The translations under genes and the position numbers were made by a program. From Rhodococcus oxybenzonivorans (GTDB taxonomy: Bacteria > Actinomycetota > Actinomycetes > Mycobacteriales > Mycobacteriaceae), in NCBI RefSeq assembly GCF_003130705.1, contig NZ_CP021355.1, forward strand, positions 186,001 through 250,000: a stretch of DNA of 64,000 bases, in the 5' to 3' direction. The notes below the pieces were generated by a model, which was not told where the DNA came from, ran no database searches, and saw only the letters and a list, made by a program, of their open reading frames with translations. Positions 47,921-58,369 of this stretch are shown piece after piece. The number at the start of each line of letters is the position of its first letter. Position 1 is the stretch's first letter.

Positions 47921-50215
47921 TCAGTCGTCCCCGAACAGCGATCCCTGCACTGCCGGCGCGGCCAGGTCCTCGGACTCCGGCACGGTGACAGTCGGGAAGT
48001 ACAGCGTGCACAGGGTGTCCAGCAGACCGGCTTCTGGAATGATCCACGCCCCCTTCGCCCTCGTGCGTGGGATCGCGTTGACGAGCCCCTGCACGGTTGA
48101 GATGAAGCCCGATTCGGCTGTGAACCCATGCTTGTCGAGGAAGCGCTTGGCCGCGGGCATACCGTCTATTTCGGCGATGTAGAGAGCTGTGTCGACGGCG
48201 TCGATCGTGTACTCAAATTTTTCGGCTTCGGTTCGGACTCCGGGAAGCTCGCTGTCCGCGTCACGCCGCAGCCGCTCGGACGGTTTTAGAAGAGAGACAG
48301 TACCGGTCTTCTTCTTCACGATCTTTGCGCGTTCGAGCTGGTCTACATCCAGGCCACCAACAGCGAGCGCCAGCAGCCGCGCGGTGTCGTAGGGGAACTC
48401 GCGGGCTCCGAAGATGTCCCACGACAGGAGCACGAAGTCGGTCATGTCGTCGACGTGAGCGGCCTTGCCGACGAGTCTGGAGCGTCGCAGCTGCACAACC
48501 TCCTCTCGCGCAAGGTCAAGTGCGTCCTCCGGGCGCAGGAGCTTGTCTTTTCCATCTTGATCCGGGACAGATGAGTACACCGGCCAGTTCTGCGATATCA
48601 CGGACAGAGTTGGTCCGTAGGTGGACAGGAGCAGGTCCACGCCGTCGATGCCGTCGTGCTGGAACCGCTGCGCAGCGGCGCGGGCTGCATTGCGGATTTC
48701 CTGTTCGATGTCGTCGAGGTACACAAGTCCGGAGCCGTTGGTAGCCTCGCGCTTGCGGCATACAAGCATGATTGTGGATGCCGCCGAGTTCAGGTTCGCT
48801 TGGTGCAGCGACTGTTCTTTCTCAGTGTTGACCGGCCAGGAGGTCTCAATGGTAAATCCTGCCTGCAAGAGCCCCATGCCGAGTGTGTCCCATGCCTCGG
48901 CGCGTTTGTGGGTGAACATTACCGAGAGGACGTCATCGTCCCGTAGCACCCTGCGTGCCTCGGCGAAGATGGCCGTCATCTTCGCTTCGTAGTCGAGGTC
49001 GGCAAGTTCCTTCTTACGTCTTCCCATTGCCGCGAACCGTGCGGGGTTCGCGACCGCCTCGTTCTCCTTGTCCGTTTGGTCGCCGACAAAGTATTCCGGG
49101 ACGAGGCGGCCGAGTGTTCGCTTCTCCCACACGTAGAAGAAGCCGGCGAGTTCGGCGTACATGACGTTGTCGTAGTAGGGCGGATCCTGCAGATGTGGGC
49201 CACTGAGCAGTCCTCAATAGAGGGCATATCTGCAGCGCTGCCCTGCGAGACCGCCACCCGACGTTCGAGGGGAGCTTCGCCGGCCATTCCGGATGCCCCG
49301 GTGTCTTCCAACAGTCGTGCGATCTCCGCGTAGTTGGCCTTGAGCCGGTCGAAGCACCACGAATACAGCGCGTTCGCGCCCTCGAACTCGGCGAACGTCC
49401 ATTTGAATGAGAAATTGTGCTTGTCGAAGACACTGCGCATACCTTGTGAACCGATGTTCCAAGTCGAGGAGCGCGCGTTCCAGTTCACGGCCTTTCCCTG
49501 CATAAGTGCTAGCTCGAACAGAACGTCTCCTGCTTGATCGCCCATTGCCTCCTCCACTTCGACGATGAGCTTCGCAAACTCGTCAGAGAACGTGCCATGT
49601 ACCAGAGCCTGCCGCGGGGTAAACATGTCGAGCCAGGTGTACCGGCCGTACAGCCGATGACCACGGTCGTAGTTCGCTTCGTCGGGAATGTCTTCCGAGG
49701 GAAGGATGCCGCGCGCCTGTCATACATCCTTGACGTCGGCGAAGCGTGCTTCAGCGGATCGGAGTGCGGCATGGTCATCTTCGGTCGGAGCGCGGAAGGT
49801 GCGTTCACCGGAGGCAGTGCGAATTGCAACGGCATACAGAATCTCTGACATGCGTCCGGCTTGCGCTTCGGCCTTGATGTAGTCACCGTCGATGACCATG
49901 TCGTCATAAGGAGAGATCGCTCTGCCTCCGGCAGCGATACCTCTGCTAGCTTCAGCAGCGTCAACGTCCCGACCGAATATGACGTCGAACTGGGGCTCGT
50001 CCAAAGCCACACCGTCAGCCTCGGTGCGCATCCGCACTGCGACTTCTTTTCCTTCAATCTTGCGAATCCACATGTCCGGCATCAACGGCACCGTCCGACC
50101 TGTCCGGGGACACGCGACAGTGTTCGCGAACAGGTACGTCGCGACCTTTTCTCCTTTGCCATGGGGGAAAAAGTCGACTAATCGCTCTTCGACGCGCTTA
50201 ACCTGGATCCGTGGA
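47921..50215 (-). pseudogene. DUF1156-type DNA adenine methyltransferase, broken
   Basis: This is the partner of the PLD-SNF2 helicase, whose ATG lies right after this gene's stop. The catalytic DPPYYDNVMYAELAGFFYVW motif of N6-adenine methyltransferases lies near 49155-49190. Family context upstream is YTWLDMFTPRQALVHGTFSD and WTFAEFEGANALYSWC, and downstream VLSVMFTHKRAEAWDTLG. It is damaged by a TGA after FADVKDV (49720, probably TGG to TGA), a frame break just before DPPY, and loss of the N-terminus where the IS1380 sits at about 50220. The DUF1156 segment that should start the protein is not found beyond the IS. Confidence 0.82.
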
Positions 50216-50319
50216 GACTGCGCCAGCCGTAACGGCGTGTGAATGACGAAAGCGCCTCCCGTAGTGGGACAATCAAGATTCTCACATCACGATCGTCCAC
50301 ATACGGAAAGGCACTTTCA

Positions 50320-51714
50320 GTGCAATCATCGCACACGTTCACGACTGGGTCCGCGGTGTTCGACGAATACAATCTCGTGTCCGCGGCCGGGCTGGTCCCG
50401 GTCCTCGAACTGGGCGAACAGGCCGGCCTGTCGGACCTGATCGACACCCATGTCGACCTCGCCTCCACGCGGGTGGCCTCGGGTGCGGCGAACCCGGTGG
50501 GGAAACTGACCTCGATCATCGGCGGGATGCTCACCGGAGCCGACAGCATCGACGATGTGGACACGATCCGCGCCGGCGGCACCCCGATTCTCTTCGACCA
50601 GGTGTATGCCCCATCGACATTGGGGATCTTCCTGCGCGAGTTCACCTACGGGCACAGCCTGCAGCTCGGGGCGGTGTTGCGTCGGCATCTGATCGGCCTC
50701 GCCGCCCGCACCCCGCTGCTGCCCGGCATCGAGGACCGGGCGTTCCTCGACATCGACTCGTTGCTGCGCCCGGTGTACGGGCACCAGAAACAGGGAGCGT
50801 CCTACGGGCACGCGAAAATCGCGGGCCGCGCCCTGCTCCGCAAGGGCCTGTCGCCGCTGGTCACGACCCTGTCCACCGCGAACAGCGCCCCGCTGGTCGC
50901 GGAGATGCGGCTGCGGGCCGGCAAGACGGGATCCGGCCGCGGCGCCGCCTCCCAGCTGCGCTCGGCGATCAGCACCGCCCGCGCCTGCGGTGCGACAGGC
51001 AAGATCATGGTCCGCGGTGATTCGGCGTTCGGCAACAAGGCCGTCATCGGGGCCGCGGTCGCCGCGGGTATCGAGTTCTCCGTGGTGATGACCCGGAATC
51101 CGCGGATCACCCGGGCCATGGAGAGCATCGACGAGCAGGAGTGGACGCCGGTGCACTACCCCGGTGCGGTCACCGACCCCGACACCGGGGAGCTGATCTC
51201 CGACGCCGAGGTCGCCGAAACCTCATACACCGCGTTCTCCGGACGCCACAAGGTCACCGCCCGCCTGGTCGTGCGCCGGGTCAAGGACGCGAACCACCCG
51301 GATGCGTTGTTCCCGATATGGCGCTATCACCCGTTCTTCACCAATTGCGACCTGCCGACCGTCGACGCCGACATCACGCACCGCAAACACGCGATCGTGG
51401 AAACGGTGTTCGCGGACCTGATCGACGGACCACTCGCTCACATCCCGTCGGGGCGTTTCGGCGCGAACAGCGCCTGGGTGCTCTGCGCGGCGATCGCTTA
51501 CAACCTGCTGCGCGCCGCCGGCACCCTCGCCGGCGGCCGCCACGCCGCCGCCCGCGGGGCCACCCTGCGCCGGCACTTGGTCAACGTCCCTGCCCGATTC
51601 GCCCGGCCGGCGCGCAAACCCGTGCTCCACCTACCCGCGCACTGGCCCCGACAAGCGGACTGGACAACCCTCTGGGACAACGTCATCGACTACGAACCGC
51701 CGCAAGCTGCCTGA
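50320..51714 (+). CDS. IS1380-family transposase
   Basis: This 464-residue enzyme from GTG 50320 has FLDIDSLLRPVYGHQKQGAS (first Asp), KIMVRGDSAFGNKAVIGAAV (second Asp), a C-terminal Glu in KHAIVETVFADLIDGPLAHI, and the signature PSGRFGANSAWVLCAAIAYN. It looks intact. It stands head to head with the broken methyltransferase and cuts off its 5' end. The tandem CCCGGCAA units after its stop belong to the element end. Confidence 0.92.
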   Translation: MQSSHTFTTGSAVFDEYNLVSAAGLVPVLELGEQAGLSDLIDTHVDLASTRVASGAANPVGKLTSIIGGMLTGADSIDDVDTIRAGGTPILFDQVYAPSTLGIFLREFTYGHSLQLGAVLRRHLIGLAARTPLLPGIEDRAFLDIDSLLRPVYGHQKQGASYGHAKIAGRALLRKGLSPLVTTLSTANSAPLVAEMRLRAGKTGSGRGAASQLRSAISTARACGATGKIMVRGDSAFGNKAVIGAAVAAGIEFSVVMTRNPRITRAMESIDEQEWTPVHYPGAVTDPDTGELISDAEVAETSYTAFSGRHKVTARLVVRRVKDANHPDALFPIWRYHPFFTNCDLPTVDADITHRKHAIVETVFADLIDGPLAHIPSGRFGANSAWVLCAAIAYNLLRAAGTLAGGRHAAARGATLRRHLVNVPARFARPARKPVLHLPAHWPRQADWTTLWDNVIDYEPPQAA

Positions 51715-51779
51715 CCCGGCAACCCGGCAACCCGGCCACCCCGGCCCTGACCCAGGAACACCCAACGTGGACGAGCTGA

Positions 51780-51870
51780 CCACCGGTTAGCAGATCAACC
51801 ACGCCACCAACGGCGTCGCCCGTCGGCATCACCACAGAATCGACCCGAAAATCACCGAGATCACCGATCC
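51780..51870 (-). pseudogene. Second exon fragment of an interrupted reading frame
   Basis: This is the minus-strand sequence after the group II intron. When joined to the sequence before the intron (53816) it stays in frame: ISAS-IRIGDLGDFRVDSVVMP then TGDAVGGVVDLLTGGQLVHV. It is then cut by the IS1380 end. I do not recognise the protein. Confidence 0.45.
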
Positions 51871-51906
51871 GTCGGGTGGCCCGGGGGAATCGCACCCCCG
51901 GGCTCC

Positions 51907-51944
51907 CACAGATCCCGGCGTGACAGTCTCCCGTCACCGGGCTC
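51907..51944 (-). ncRNA. Group II intron domain V
   Basis: The minus strand reads GAGCCCGGTGACGGGAGACT then GTCACGCCGGGATCTGTG. This forms the conserved two-stem domain V with AGC-type start, GAGA-like tetraloop and bulge, and is the catalytic centre of the ribozyme. Confidence 0.8.
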
Positions 51945-51956
51945 TTGTCATCCTGG

Positions 51957-53218
51957 TCACCAGACAGACGAGACGGATGGAACCCATTTCCAGTGCGCGA
52001 ACATGCGGGGATACCGTGCGGTGATCCCCTGCCAGCACTCGATGGCTTTCTTCTCAGCCCGCAGCCGACGATATTTCTTGCGGATCCACCGCACCAAGTA
52101 GGCGTTGATGCGTGAGAGGACTTGATACAGGGCAGAGCGGTGAAACGCCCCGTAGTACTGCATCCATCCCCGCACGATCGGATTGATGCGTTGCGCGAGG
52201 TCGGCGAAGGCGTGACCGGTGCGGGTGTGCAGCCGCCAGGACCGCACCGCCGCACCGATCTTCTTCACAGCGTCCTTGCTGATCGCGGGCAAGAACGCGC
52301 TGAAGTGCTGCCCGTGCTTGTTCCGCGCCCTGCGCTGGCGGAACGTGAACCCCAGGAACGTGAACGACGTGTGCTCATACGAGCCGCGCCGCGTGCCGTC
52401 CTGGCAGTAGACGATCCGTGTTTTGTCGGGATGCAGACGCAACCCGACCTGTCCCATCCTGTCGCCGATCGCGGCCAGCACCCGCTTCGCTTGATGCTCG
52501 CTGGCGCAATGCACCACCGCATCGTCGACATAGCGTTCGAACGCGATACCCGGGAACTCCCGGGCCATCCACGCTCGAACGCATAGTGCAGGAACAGATT
52601 AGCCAGTACAGGCGAAACCGCAGAACCCTGCGGGGTCCCCCGGTCTCGTTGTTGCAAGACCCCGTCGGCCCGCTGCAGCGGCGCTTGGAGCCACCGCTTC
52701 ACATACAGCAGAACCCACGGTTGGTCGGTGTTCGCTTCCACCGCTTTGACGATGAACTCCCAAGGCACGGTGTCGAAGAACTTCTCGATATCGAGGTCGA
52801 TGACCCAGTTGCTCTTCCAGCACCGTCTCCGGCACGCTCCCACCGCATCGAGCGCCGACCGGCCCGGGCGGTAGCCGTAGGAGTCGGGATGGAAGATCGG
52901 TTCGACCCTCGCCTCCAACCGCCTGGCCACCACCGTTTGAGCGACGCGATCGGCCACAGTGGGCACCCCTAGAATTCGGATTCCCGCGTCGTGCGGCTTC
53001 GGTATCTCCACCGCCAACACCGGAGGCGGAAAGTAACTCCCCGAGGACATCCGATTCCAGACCTGATAGAGATTGTTCTTCAGGTCCTTCTCGAACTCCT
53101 CGATCGAGCACCCGTCCACTCCCGGCGCCCCCTTGTTCGCTCTCACCTTCTCCCACGCCTCGCGCACTTCCCACTTCGAAATCTCGAACGACTTGCCTGA
53201 CGATGTCAGCTCGCCCAT
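51957..53218 (-). CDS. Group II intron reverse transcriptase/maturase (one frame break)
   Basis: From ATG 53218 (GGGAGGAG): RT domain motifs VRANKGAPGVDGCSIEEFEK, VEPIFHPDSYGYRPGRSALD, VIDLDIEKFFDTVPWEFIVK, QGSAVSPVLANLFLHYAF and ERYVDDAVVHCASEHQAKRV. YVDD is the catalytic pair. The maturase (X) domain, with ISKDAVKKIGAAVRSWRLHT and NPIVRGWMQYYGAFHRSALY, follows. The frame breaks at TTCGAGCGTGG near 52590, where one C seems lost; restored, the protein is about 420 residues. No HNH endonuclease domain is seen. Confidence 0.88.
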
Positions 53219-53815
53219 GCGACTCCTCCCGGAACATGCCGGTTGATCGAGTGAACAAACCACGAATGACCTGGCCCCTTGGCTCCACCGCCACCGCGTC
53301 AAGCAGCAGTTTCACAGCTACTACGGGCCAGTCCGCCGGCGCGGCAATCCGCATCGGTACTCGATCCCTCACGGTTTCAGCCGCTCGGGACACTCCCTCT
53401 CACCCACCTCATCAACCCAGGATGGGCAGTATCGGACCGCGCCTTCTCACGTTCCACGTAAGAGCGGCAGATCGGGCTCACGTCGCCTGTATGCCGGACA
53501 CCGCCTGGCCAGTAAGCGGGACTCCCGCCAGACTCCTCCCGGGGCTATCCGTATACCCCGGTTTTGATGTCACCCGAACCTGTTACGACATTTCAACGGC
53601 TGTGACGCTCGTCTTCCCGATCCCTGCCTGACGCATCACGTGCGCCTTTTCCCACATCGCTCACCACGACGGTCTTCAGCCAACGCAGCAGTGGGCGGCT
53701 TGAAGCCCTCCCCCGCAGGACGGCTTCGAGGGGCCATACACCCTCATCTCTTACGCAGCACCGCTTCAAGAAGCTCTTCCTACATCAAGCTCCTTTCAAC
53801 GTTCGTGACACACAC

Positions 53816-54140
53816 GGATTGAGGCTGATATGTTGGGCGATTTGTCAAGTAGGGCACGCCGAACTGGTCCTGAAACATCCATCAGGACGGGCAAATTCCG
53901 TCCCCCGGTAGTTGCCGATGGGATGGCGCCCGCAGTCGGGGTCATGGCTGGGCCGGAGGTCCACGCGGAGCGCTCGGCCTTGACCCCGGCGAGGAGCGGC
54001 GTCACGCTTGGGGCGGCGTCGGGGGAAGGGGGAGACCGTTGGTGGGGCGAGTCCGAGGTCAGCGTGTCGTTGCACGACGCGTGGTCAAAGCTGATATGCG
54101 CGGGTTGGTTACCGCAGGACCATGTGTTCGGCTGGAGCAG
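53816..54140 (-). pseudogene. First exon fragment of the interrupted reading frame
   Basis: About 108 open codons end GGRNLPVLMDVSGPVRRALL, DKSPNISASI at the intron. The frame continues on the far side of the intron. No start codon or known domain is evident, and the N-terminal half (TSDSPHQRSPPSPDAAPSVT) is Pro/Ser-rich, as in an extended linker. Function unknown. Confidence 0.45.
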
Positions 54141-54274
54141 TGCGCTGATCTAAGGACGAGCGTGGCCGAAATCGCTTCGCGCGCTTCGGTTGCTCAATAG
54201 CCTGAGGGCGCGTTGCTCCTCGCGCTGCGGTTCCTCGCCTCGTGACCACCAACGGTCAGTTCGGGGTGGCCGGT

Positions 54275-55417
54275 TCAGTCGGGCATCACCGCCAGCGACC
54301 AGCACCAGCCGGCGAGCTCCCGCGCAACGGCGACGTTGGCGATCACCGGCCGTTTCCTGCGGAGGTTCAGGTTGACCCAGCGGGTGTGCAGGCGCTGATT
54401 TCCGGCGTGCCCGCGAGCTCGTGCCGCGGCCGGGGCCTGGTCCCAGCGGCGCCGCAACACCACACCCGGGTGGTAGGTGGTCCGATGGTGCCAGGCCGCC
54501 TCGACCAGCACCCGCCGCACGTGCGTGTTGCCGGTCTTGGTGATCGCGCCTTGCGAGCGGCTCTGCCCGGAGGAGTGTTCGCTGGGTACCAACCCGAGGT
54601 AGGCGCCGATGCCGGCACCGGTGAACCGCTGCCAGTCACCGATCTCGACCGCGAGCGCGAAGCCGGTCAACGTCGCGATGCCTCGCAGACACCCCAGCCG
54701 CCGCGTCAAGGCGGTGAATTCGCTGTCCCCGGCCAGCGCGATGATCTTCTCGTCCAACCGGGCGCGGCGGGCGGTGGCCAACACCACCGTCTCGTAGGCG
54801 TCGTCGAAGGCCGCCTGCGTCGACGCCTGGTCGAACCTCTGTTGCCGCAGCCACCGATCGCGCAACTCGGTCCACGCCTTGCCGCCGGAATAAACGATCC
54901 CGTTCCGCAGCAACAACTTCGACACCCGATGCCGTGACCGCATCAGATCCTGCCGCGCGGCCTCACGGGCGCGGACGAGATCGCGGGCGGATTCCTCGGC
55001 CTGGCTGGGGACCCGGACCGACACCACCTCGTCCAACCGCAGCAACCGAGCCAGGTGCAGAGCATCTCGCGCGTCGGTCTTGATTCGATCGCCGGCCGGG
55101 CGGTGCAGCTTCGACGACGCCGCCACCTCGCAGCGCCACCCCGTCGACCTCAGGGCGCGGGCCAAGCCGAAACCGGTCGGTCCGGACTCGTACACCACCG
55201 CGCACGGGCCCGGAAGTTTGCCGACCCACTCGAGCACGTCGGTGTGCGAGGGCGTCAGCCGCGTCCTGAACACCTCGCCCGTCTGTCCGTCGATCGCCGC
55301 CGCGACGACCGAACGGGCATGCACATCCAACCCAACACTCGTACGTTCACAAAACACCGGGGCCTCCTCACACCTGTCGGAAAGGCCGAGCACGGAAAAC
55401 ATCGCTCGGTAACCCAT
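54275..55417 (-). CDS. IS110-family transposase
   Basis: This 380-residue frame gives the DEDD core SVGLDVHARSVVAAAIDGQT, VVYESGPTGFGLARAL and KTDARDALHLARLL. The C-terminal Tnp_20 part reads GCLRGIATLTGFALAVEIGD, then GLVPSEHSSGQSRSQGAITK and RRVLVEAAWHHR. The true start may be a codon nearer SVGLDVHA. It appears intact. Confidence 0.92.
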   Translation of the reverse strand: MGYRAMFSVLGLSDRCEEAPVFCERTSVGLDVHARSVVAAAIDGQTGEVFRTRLTPSHTDVLEWVGKLPGPCAVVYESGPTGFGLARALRSTGWRCEVAASSKLHRPAGDRIKTDARDALHLARLLRLDEVVSVRVPSQAEESARDLVRAREAARQDLMRSRHRVSKLLLRNGIVYSGGKAWTELRDRWLRQQRFDQASTQAAFDDAYETVVLATARRARLDEKIIALAGDSEFTALTRRLGCLRGIATLTGFALAVEIGDWQRFTGAGIGAYLGLVPSEHSSGQSRSQGAITKTGNTHVRRVLVEAAWHHRTTYHPGVVLRRRWDQAPAAARARGHAGNQRLHTRWVNLNLRRKRPVIANVAVARELAGWCWSLAVMPD

Positions 55418-55514
55418 GAGGTTGCGTGAGCGAGGTCCCTGCCAGCAACTACTCCGCTCCGCGAGTAGTCACTACATACGGTCTAAGTGGTCACGCTCGT
55501 AAGTTCGTCGGGGG

Positions 55515-55847
55515 TCAGGTCCAGGTTGTTGGGTCGCCCAGATAGAGGCCGCAGGCGGTGTCGAGGGCGTCTTCGGGTGCCCCGGCCGAGTCGCCGGTCG
55601 GCAGGAACGAGTCCTCGTAGCCATCCTTGCTTGCCAGGTAGATCGCGAAGCCCCAGCGGGCGGCGGACCCGCCGTAACGTAGCCGCATCAACGACAGGGG
55701 CTCGCCGTCGGCGAGAACTCCGCTGACATAGGCGAATTGGCCGCGGAACCGGACGTCGACACCAGTCAACTGCGGCCATCGTTCGCGGGCACGTTGAGAT
55801 AACCGCTGCTGCAACGACGTCTTCGTGGACGTGGGCGGTGTGGCCAT
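55515..55847 (-). CDS. Hypothetical protein divergent from IS630 B
   Basis: This 110-residue acidic/neutral protein (LQQRLSQRARERWPQLTGVD, VRFRGQFAYVSGVLADGEPL, SLMRLRYGGSAARWGFAIYL) has no known motif. It is 100 bases from, and divergent to, the IS630 transposase. I recall similar small genes near such transposases, so it may be a passenger. Function unknown. Confidence 0.6.
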   Translation of the reverse strand: MATPPTSTKTSLQQRLSQRARERWPQLTGVDVRFRGQFAYVSGVLADGEPLSLMRLRYGGSAARWGFAIYLASKDGYEDSFLPTGDSAGAPEDALDTACGLYLGDPTTWT

Positions 55848-55947
55848 GGTGTGTGATCCTGCCCGATGGGTGTGTCGCTGGCCAGTGTTGACCCGGTGAC
55901 ACTCGAGACTGAAGTGACTATTGGGAACATCAGTGTGGAGTGGATGA

Positions 55948-56706
55948 ATGTCGTCGATCAGTGCGGAGCGGATCACGTTGACCGGTTCGCAGCGCCGCGA
56001 ACTCGTCCGGATGGTCCGGGCGGGACGCACCGAGCGGCGTCTTGTCGAGCGGGCCAGGATCGTCCTGTCAGCTGCCGAGGGACTGCCGAACGCGCGGGTC
56101 GCGGCAGCGCTGGGGATAGGTGTGGACACCGTCCGCAAGTGGCGTCACCGCTGGCTCGCCGCACCGGGTGTGGCGTCGCTGGGCGACGCAAAACGGTCGG
56201 GCCGCCCGCCGCGGTTCACCCCGATGCAGGTCGCCCGAGTCAAGGCGGTGGCCTGCACGCCACCGGCGGAGTGCGGGCTGCCGCTGGCGCGATGGTCGTG
56301 CCCGGAACTGGCCCGCCACGTCGTCACCGACGGGATCTGTGGGGCGATCTCGCCGGCCACGATACGCAGGTGGCTGTCGGAGGACGCCCTCAAACCCTGG
56401 CAGTTTCGGCCGTGGATCTTCATCACCGACCCCGGCTTCGCCGCCAAAGCCGCGCGGGTGCTCGACCTGTACGCCCGCACTTGGGACGGGAAACCTTTGG
56501 GCAACAACGACTACGTGATCTCCGCCGATGAGAAGACCTCGATCCAGGCCCGCTGCCGGTGTCACCCCACACTCCCGCCCGGCAAGTCCCGCGCGGTGCG
56601 GGTCAACCACACCTACTACCGGCGCGGCGCGGTCGCCTACCTGGCCGCCTACGATGTTCACCGCGCGCACGTATTCGGTCGTTGCGAGGACACCACGGGC
56701 GAGTAG
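55948..56706 (+). pseudogene. IS630-family transposase, 3'-truncated
   Basis: 252 residues. The HTH_29/32 region is LTGSQRRELVRMVRAGRTER, ARVAAALGIGVDTVRKWRHR, and the first catalytic Asp is in VISADEKTSIQARCR. The frame stops at GRCEDTTGE just after AYLAAYDVHRAHVFG, where the family continues for about 100 more residues with the second Asp and Glu. Not active alone. Confidence 0.88.
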
Positions 56707-57546
56707 GTGGCGGCGAGATCAGGGTCGAGGCGTTGCCCGTCCTCCAGACGTCGTATGCGCTGGTAGGGAACCGCGAGTGCGGTTGCCACCGTGGTGATCG
56801 GGATGGCCAGTGTTCGGTCTATGTGCTGTCTGCCCGCCCGGTCGGTGCGCGTCCACACCGATCGAGGGAAGGGGTCACCGGCGGACATCCGCACGCGCAC
56901 GATGCGATGGATCGCGGAGTTGGCGGTGCGGTCATCAGTGGGCTCACACCCTGAGAAGGTGGCGGTCCGTCCGGGTTGGTCATCGACTGGACCGCTTCCT
57001 CAACGAGGGGGCATGACCTTGGACCATCTTCTCCCGCCGACTCGATCTGGCGGTCCGCGCTCCACTAACTGGTTTACGCGGCAGGCCGATCATCGCTTAC
57101 ATCGGTGATGATCCTACTGTCGCTGACCACTCGTCTTGTGAGGGGTCTCGGTAAGCCGTCGCGGCCAACCACGACGAGGTTGCTCGTGCGTACGCGAGCT
57201 GTCGAATCAGCGCGCGTGGCGACATGCATGACCGACCTGTGATGAGGCTGAAAATCGCGATGAGGGCATGGAGGAACAAGGTGGGCACGGGGATCCTGTC
57301 GTGTGCGAATGCGTGAGATCTGTGGGGAATCGAGCTACCGATTGGTGCAGCAGGAGCTTGTGCGTCGTGGGATAAGTAACTTGACGGACTTGGCTTCGGA
57401 TACGAGCCATTAGCTTGTCGTTTAACCTCGGCCATCGCCGGGGCAGTTGGTGCTGGTGTTGTTCGGCGTGTCGTCGCGGCATGAGGCGACCACCGCCTGA
57501 TCATCTTGAGGTTCCTTCCACAGAACTTTCGAGACGAAAACAGGCG
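56707..57546. other. Stretch of decayed DNA
   Basis: About 840 bases. A minus-strand frame near 56658-56900 (LAIPITTVATALAVPYQRIR, RLEDGQRLDPDLAA) looks like a small helix-turn-helix tail but is not assignable. Nothing else is supported. Confidence 0.35.
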
Positions 57547-57552
57547 GTGGCC

Positions 57553-58080
57553 GTGAGTATCAGTGTGCCCGATCGGTGGGCGGTCGGGGAAGAATCGGTC
57601 CCCGATCCGCGTGTCGACCTGGTGTCGTTCCGCGAAGAGTTCTACCGGTGTCTGCCGGCCCGAGGTGATGCATTGTTCGAGTTGACCGATGCGCTGCTGT
57701 GTTCCGGCACCGCGGTTCGCACCGTGGTCGAGTTGTCACTGGCCGCCGAGCATCGGCGCGGTCACGGCGCATTGTACGACGCAATCAACTGCGGCAGAGT
57801 AGATTTCACTCGGCTGCGCTGCGCCCTCGGCGGGCTGACGATCCCGTGTGATCGTGGCGGCCGGATCGTTCTGGCCGTCGATGTCAGTGCCTGGTTGCGC
57901 CCGGATGCACCGACGAGTCCGCAGCGCGGGTTCTGCCACGTCTACGGCCGCGGGAACCTGGACGCCCACCCGGATCGAAAAACACCCACCGCGCACCGCA
58001 TCACCACGTGGGCAAACGCCCCGAAACCAAAGCTAGAAAACCCGTCGGGGCCGCCTGCCCAGGTTAAAAATCAAGATTAG
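57553..58080 (+). pseudogene. Transposase-like fragment (IS701-related N-terminal type)
   Basis: From a GTG: DLVSFREEFYRCLPARGDAL, TVVELSLAAEHRRGHGALYD, AINCGRVDFTRLRCALGGLT, IVLAVDVSAWLRPDAPTSPQ, GFCHVYGRG. This is the start of a group of putative transposases (NF041680-like in my recollection) with the first Asp in AVDVS. After about residue 140 the sequence changes to TTWANAPKPKLENPSGPPAQ, VKNQD, which may be the family's far C-terminus joined by an internal deletion. Confidence 0.65.
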
Positions 58081-58093
58081 ACGATGTTGTTGC

Positions 58094-58345
58094 TCATATG
58101 TCACCCACGCGCAGTGGATTTCGATCAGGCGCCGATATCGCAGACAGCCCGTAGACGAACTTACGGGAGGTGCCACCTTTCCGAAGTTGGGACACTTGGA
58201 ACCCGACAGCTGCTGTTAGTCGGCGTTTGTACTCGGTGATGTCGATTGCGAATGCGGCGGTGATATCCCTCGGAGCAGGCCCACCAAGCGGCTCCCAAAG
58301 AAGCGCAAAGTCCAGAATGTCGTTGTCACAAAGACTGTTCCACAT
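58094..58345 (-). CDS. DUF3263-like small protein
   Basis: 83 residues: DILDFALLWEPLGGPAPRDI, TAAFAIDITEYKRRLTAAVG. The pattern ILDFxxxWxxxGG...I...F.I....Y..RL matches actinobacterial DUF3263 proteins, which look like small HTH proteins of unknown role. 24 bases separate it from a second similar gene upstream on the same strand. Confidence 0.7.
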   Translation of the reverse strand: MWNSLCDNDILDFALLWEPLGGPAPRDITAAFAIDITEYKRRLTAAVGFQVSQLRKGGTSRKFVYGLSAISAPDRNPLRVGDI

Positions 58346-58369
58346 TTCGTTCCTATGTGAGGCGCGTGC

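Larger units (their letters stand above)
51871..53815 (-). mobile_element. Group II intron with encoded maturase
   Basis: On the minus strand the intron starts GTGTG at 53815 (consensus GUGYG), carries the maturase frame and then a domain V (51907-51944) and a domain VI-type stem (CCCGGGGG..TCCCCCGGG). It ends ..CCACCCGAC near 51871. The total of about 1.95 kb is typical. The boundaries are supported by continuous reading across the flanks, but are inferred by eye. Confidence 0.8.

Noticed and set aside
51715..51760. CCCGGCAA tandem units as an origin iteron array
   Set aside because: Only two or three short units at the end of the IS1380 gene; no Rep gene or AT-rich region nearby.
58181..58200. 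Third copy of the TGTCC-N7-GGACA operator
   Set aside because: Only the right half (GGGACA) is present, and it lies inside a DUF3263-like gene.
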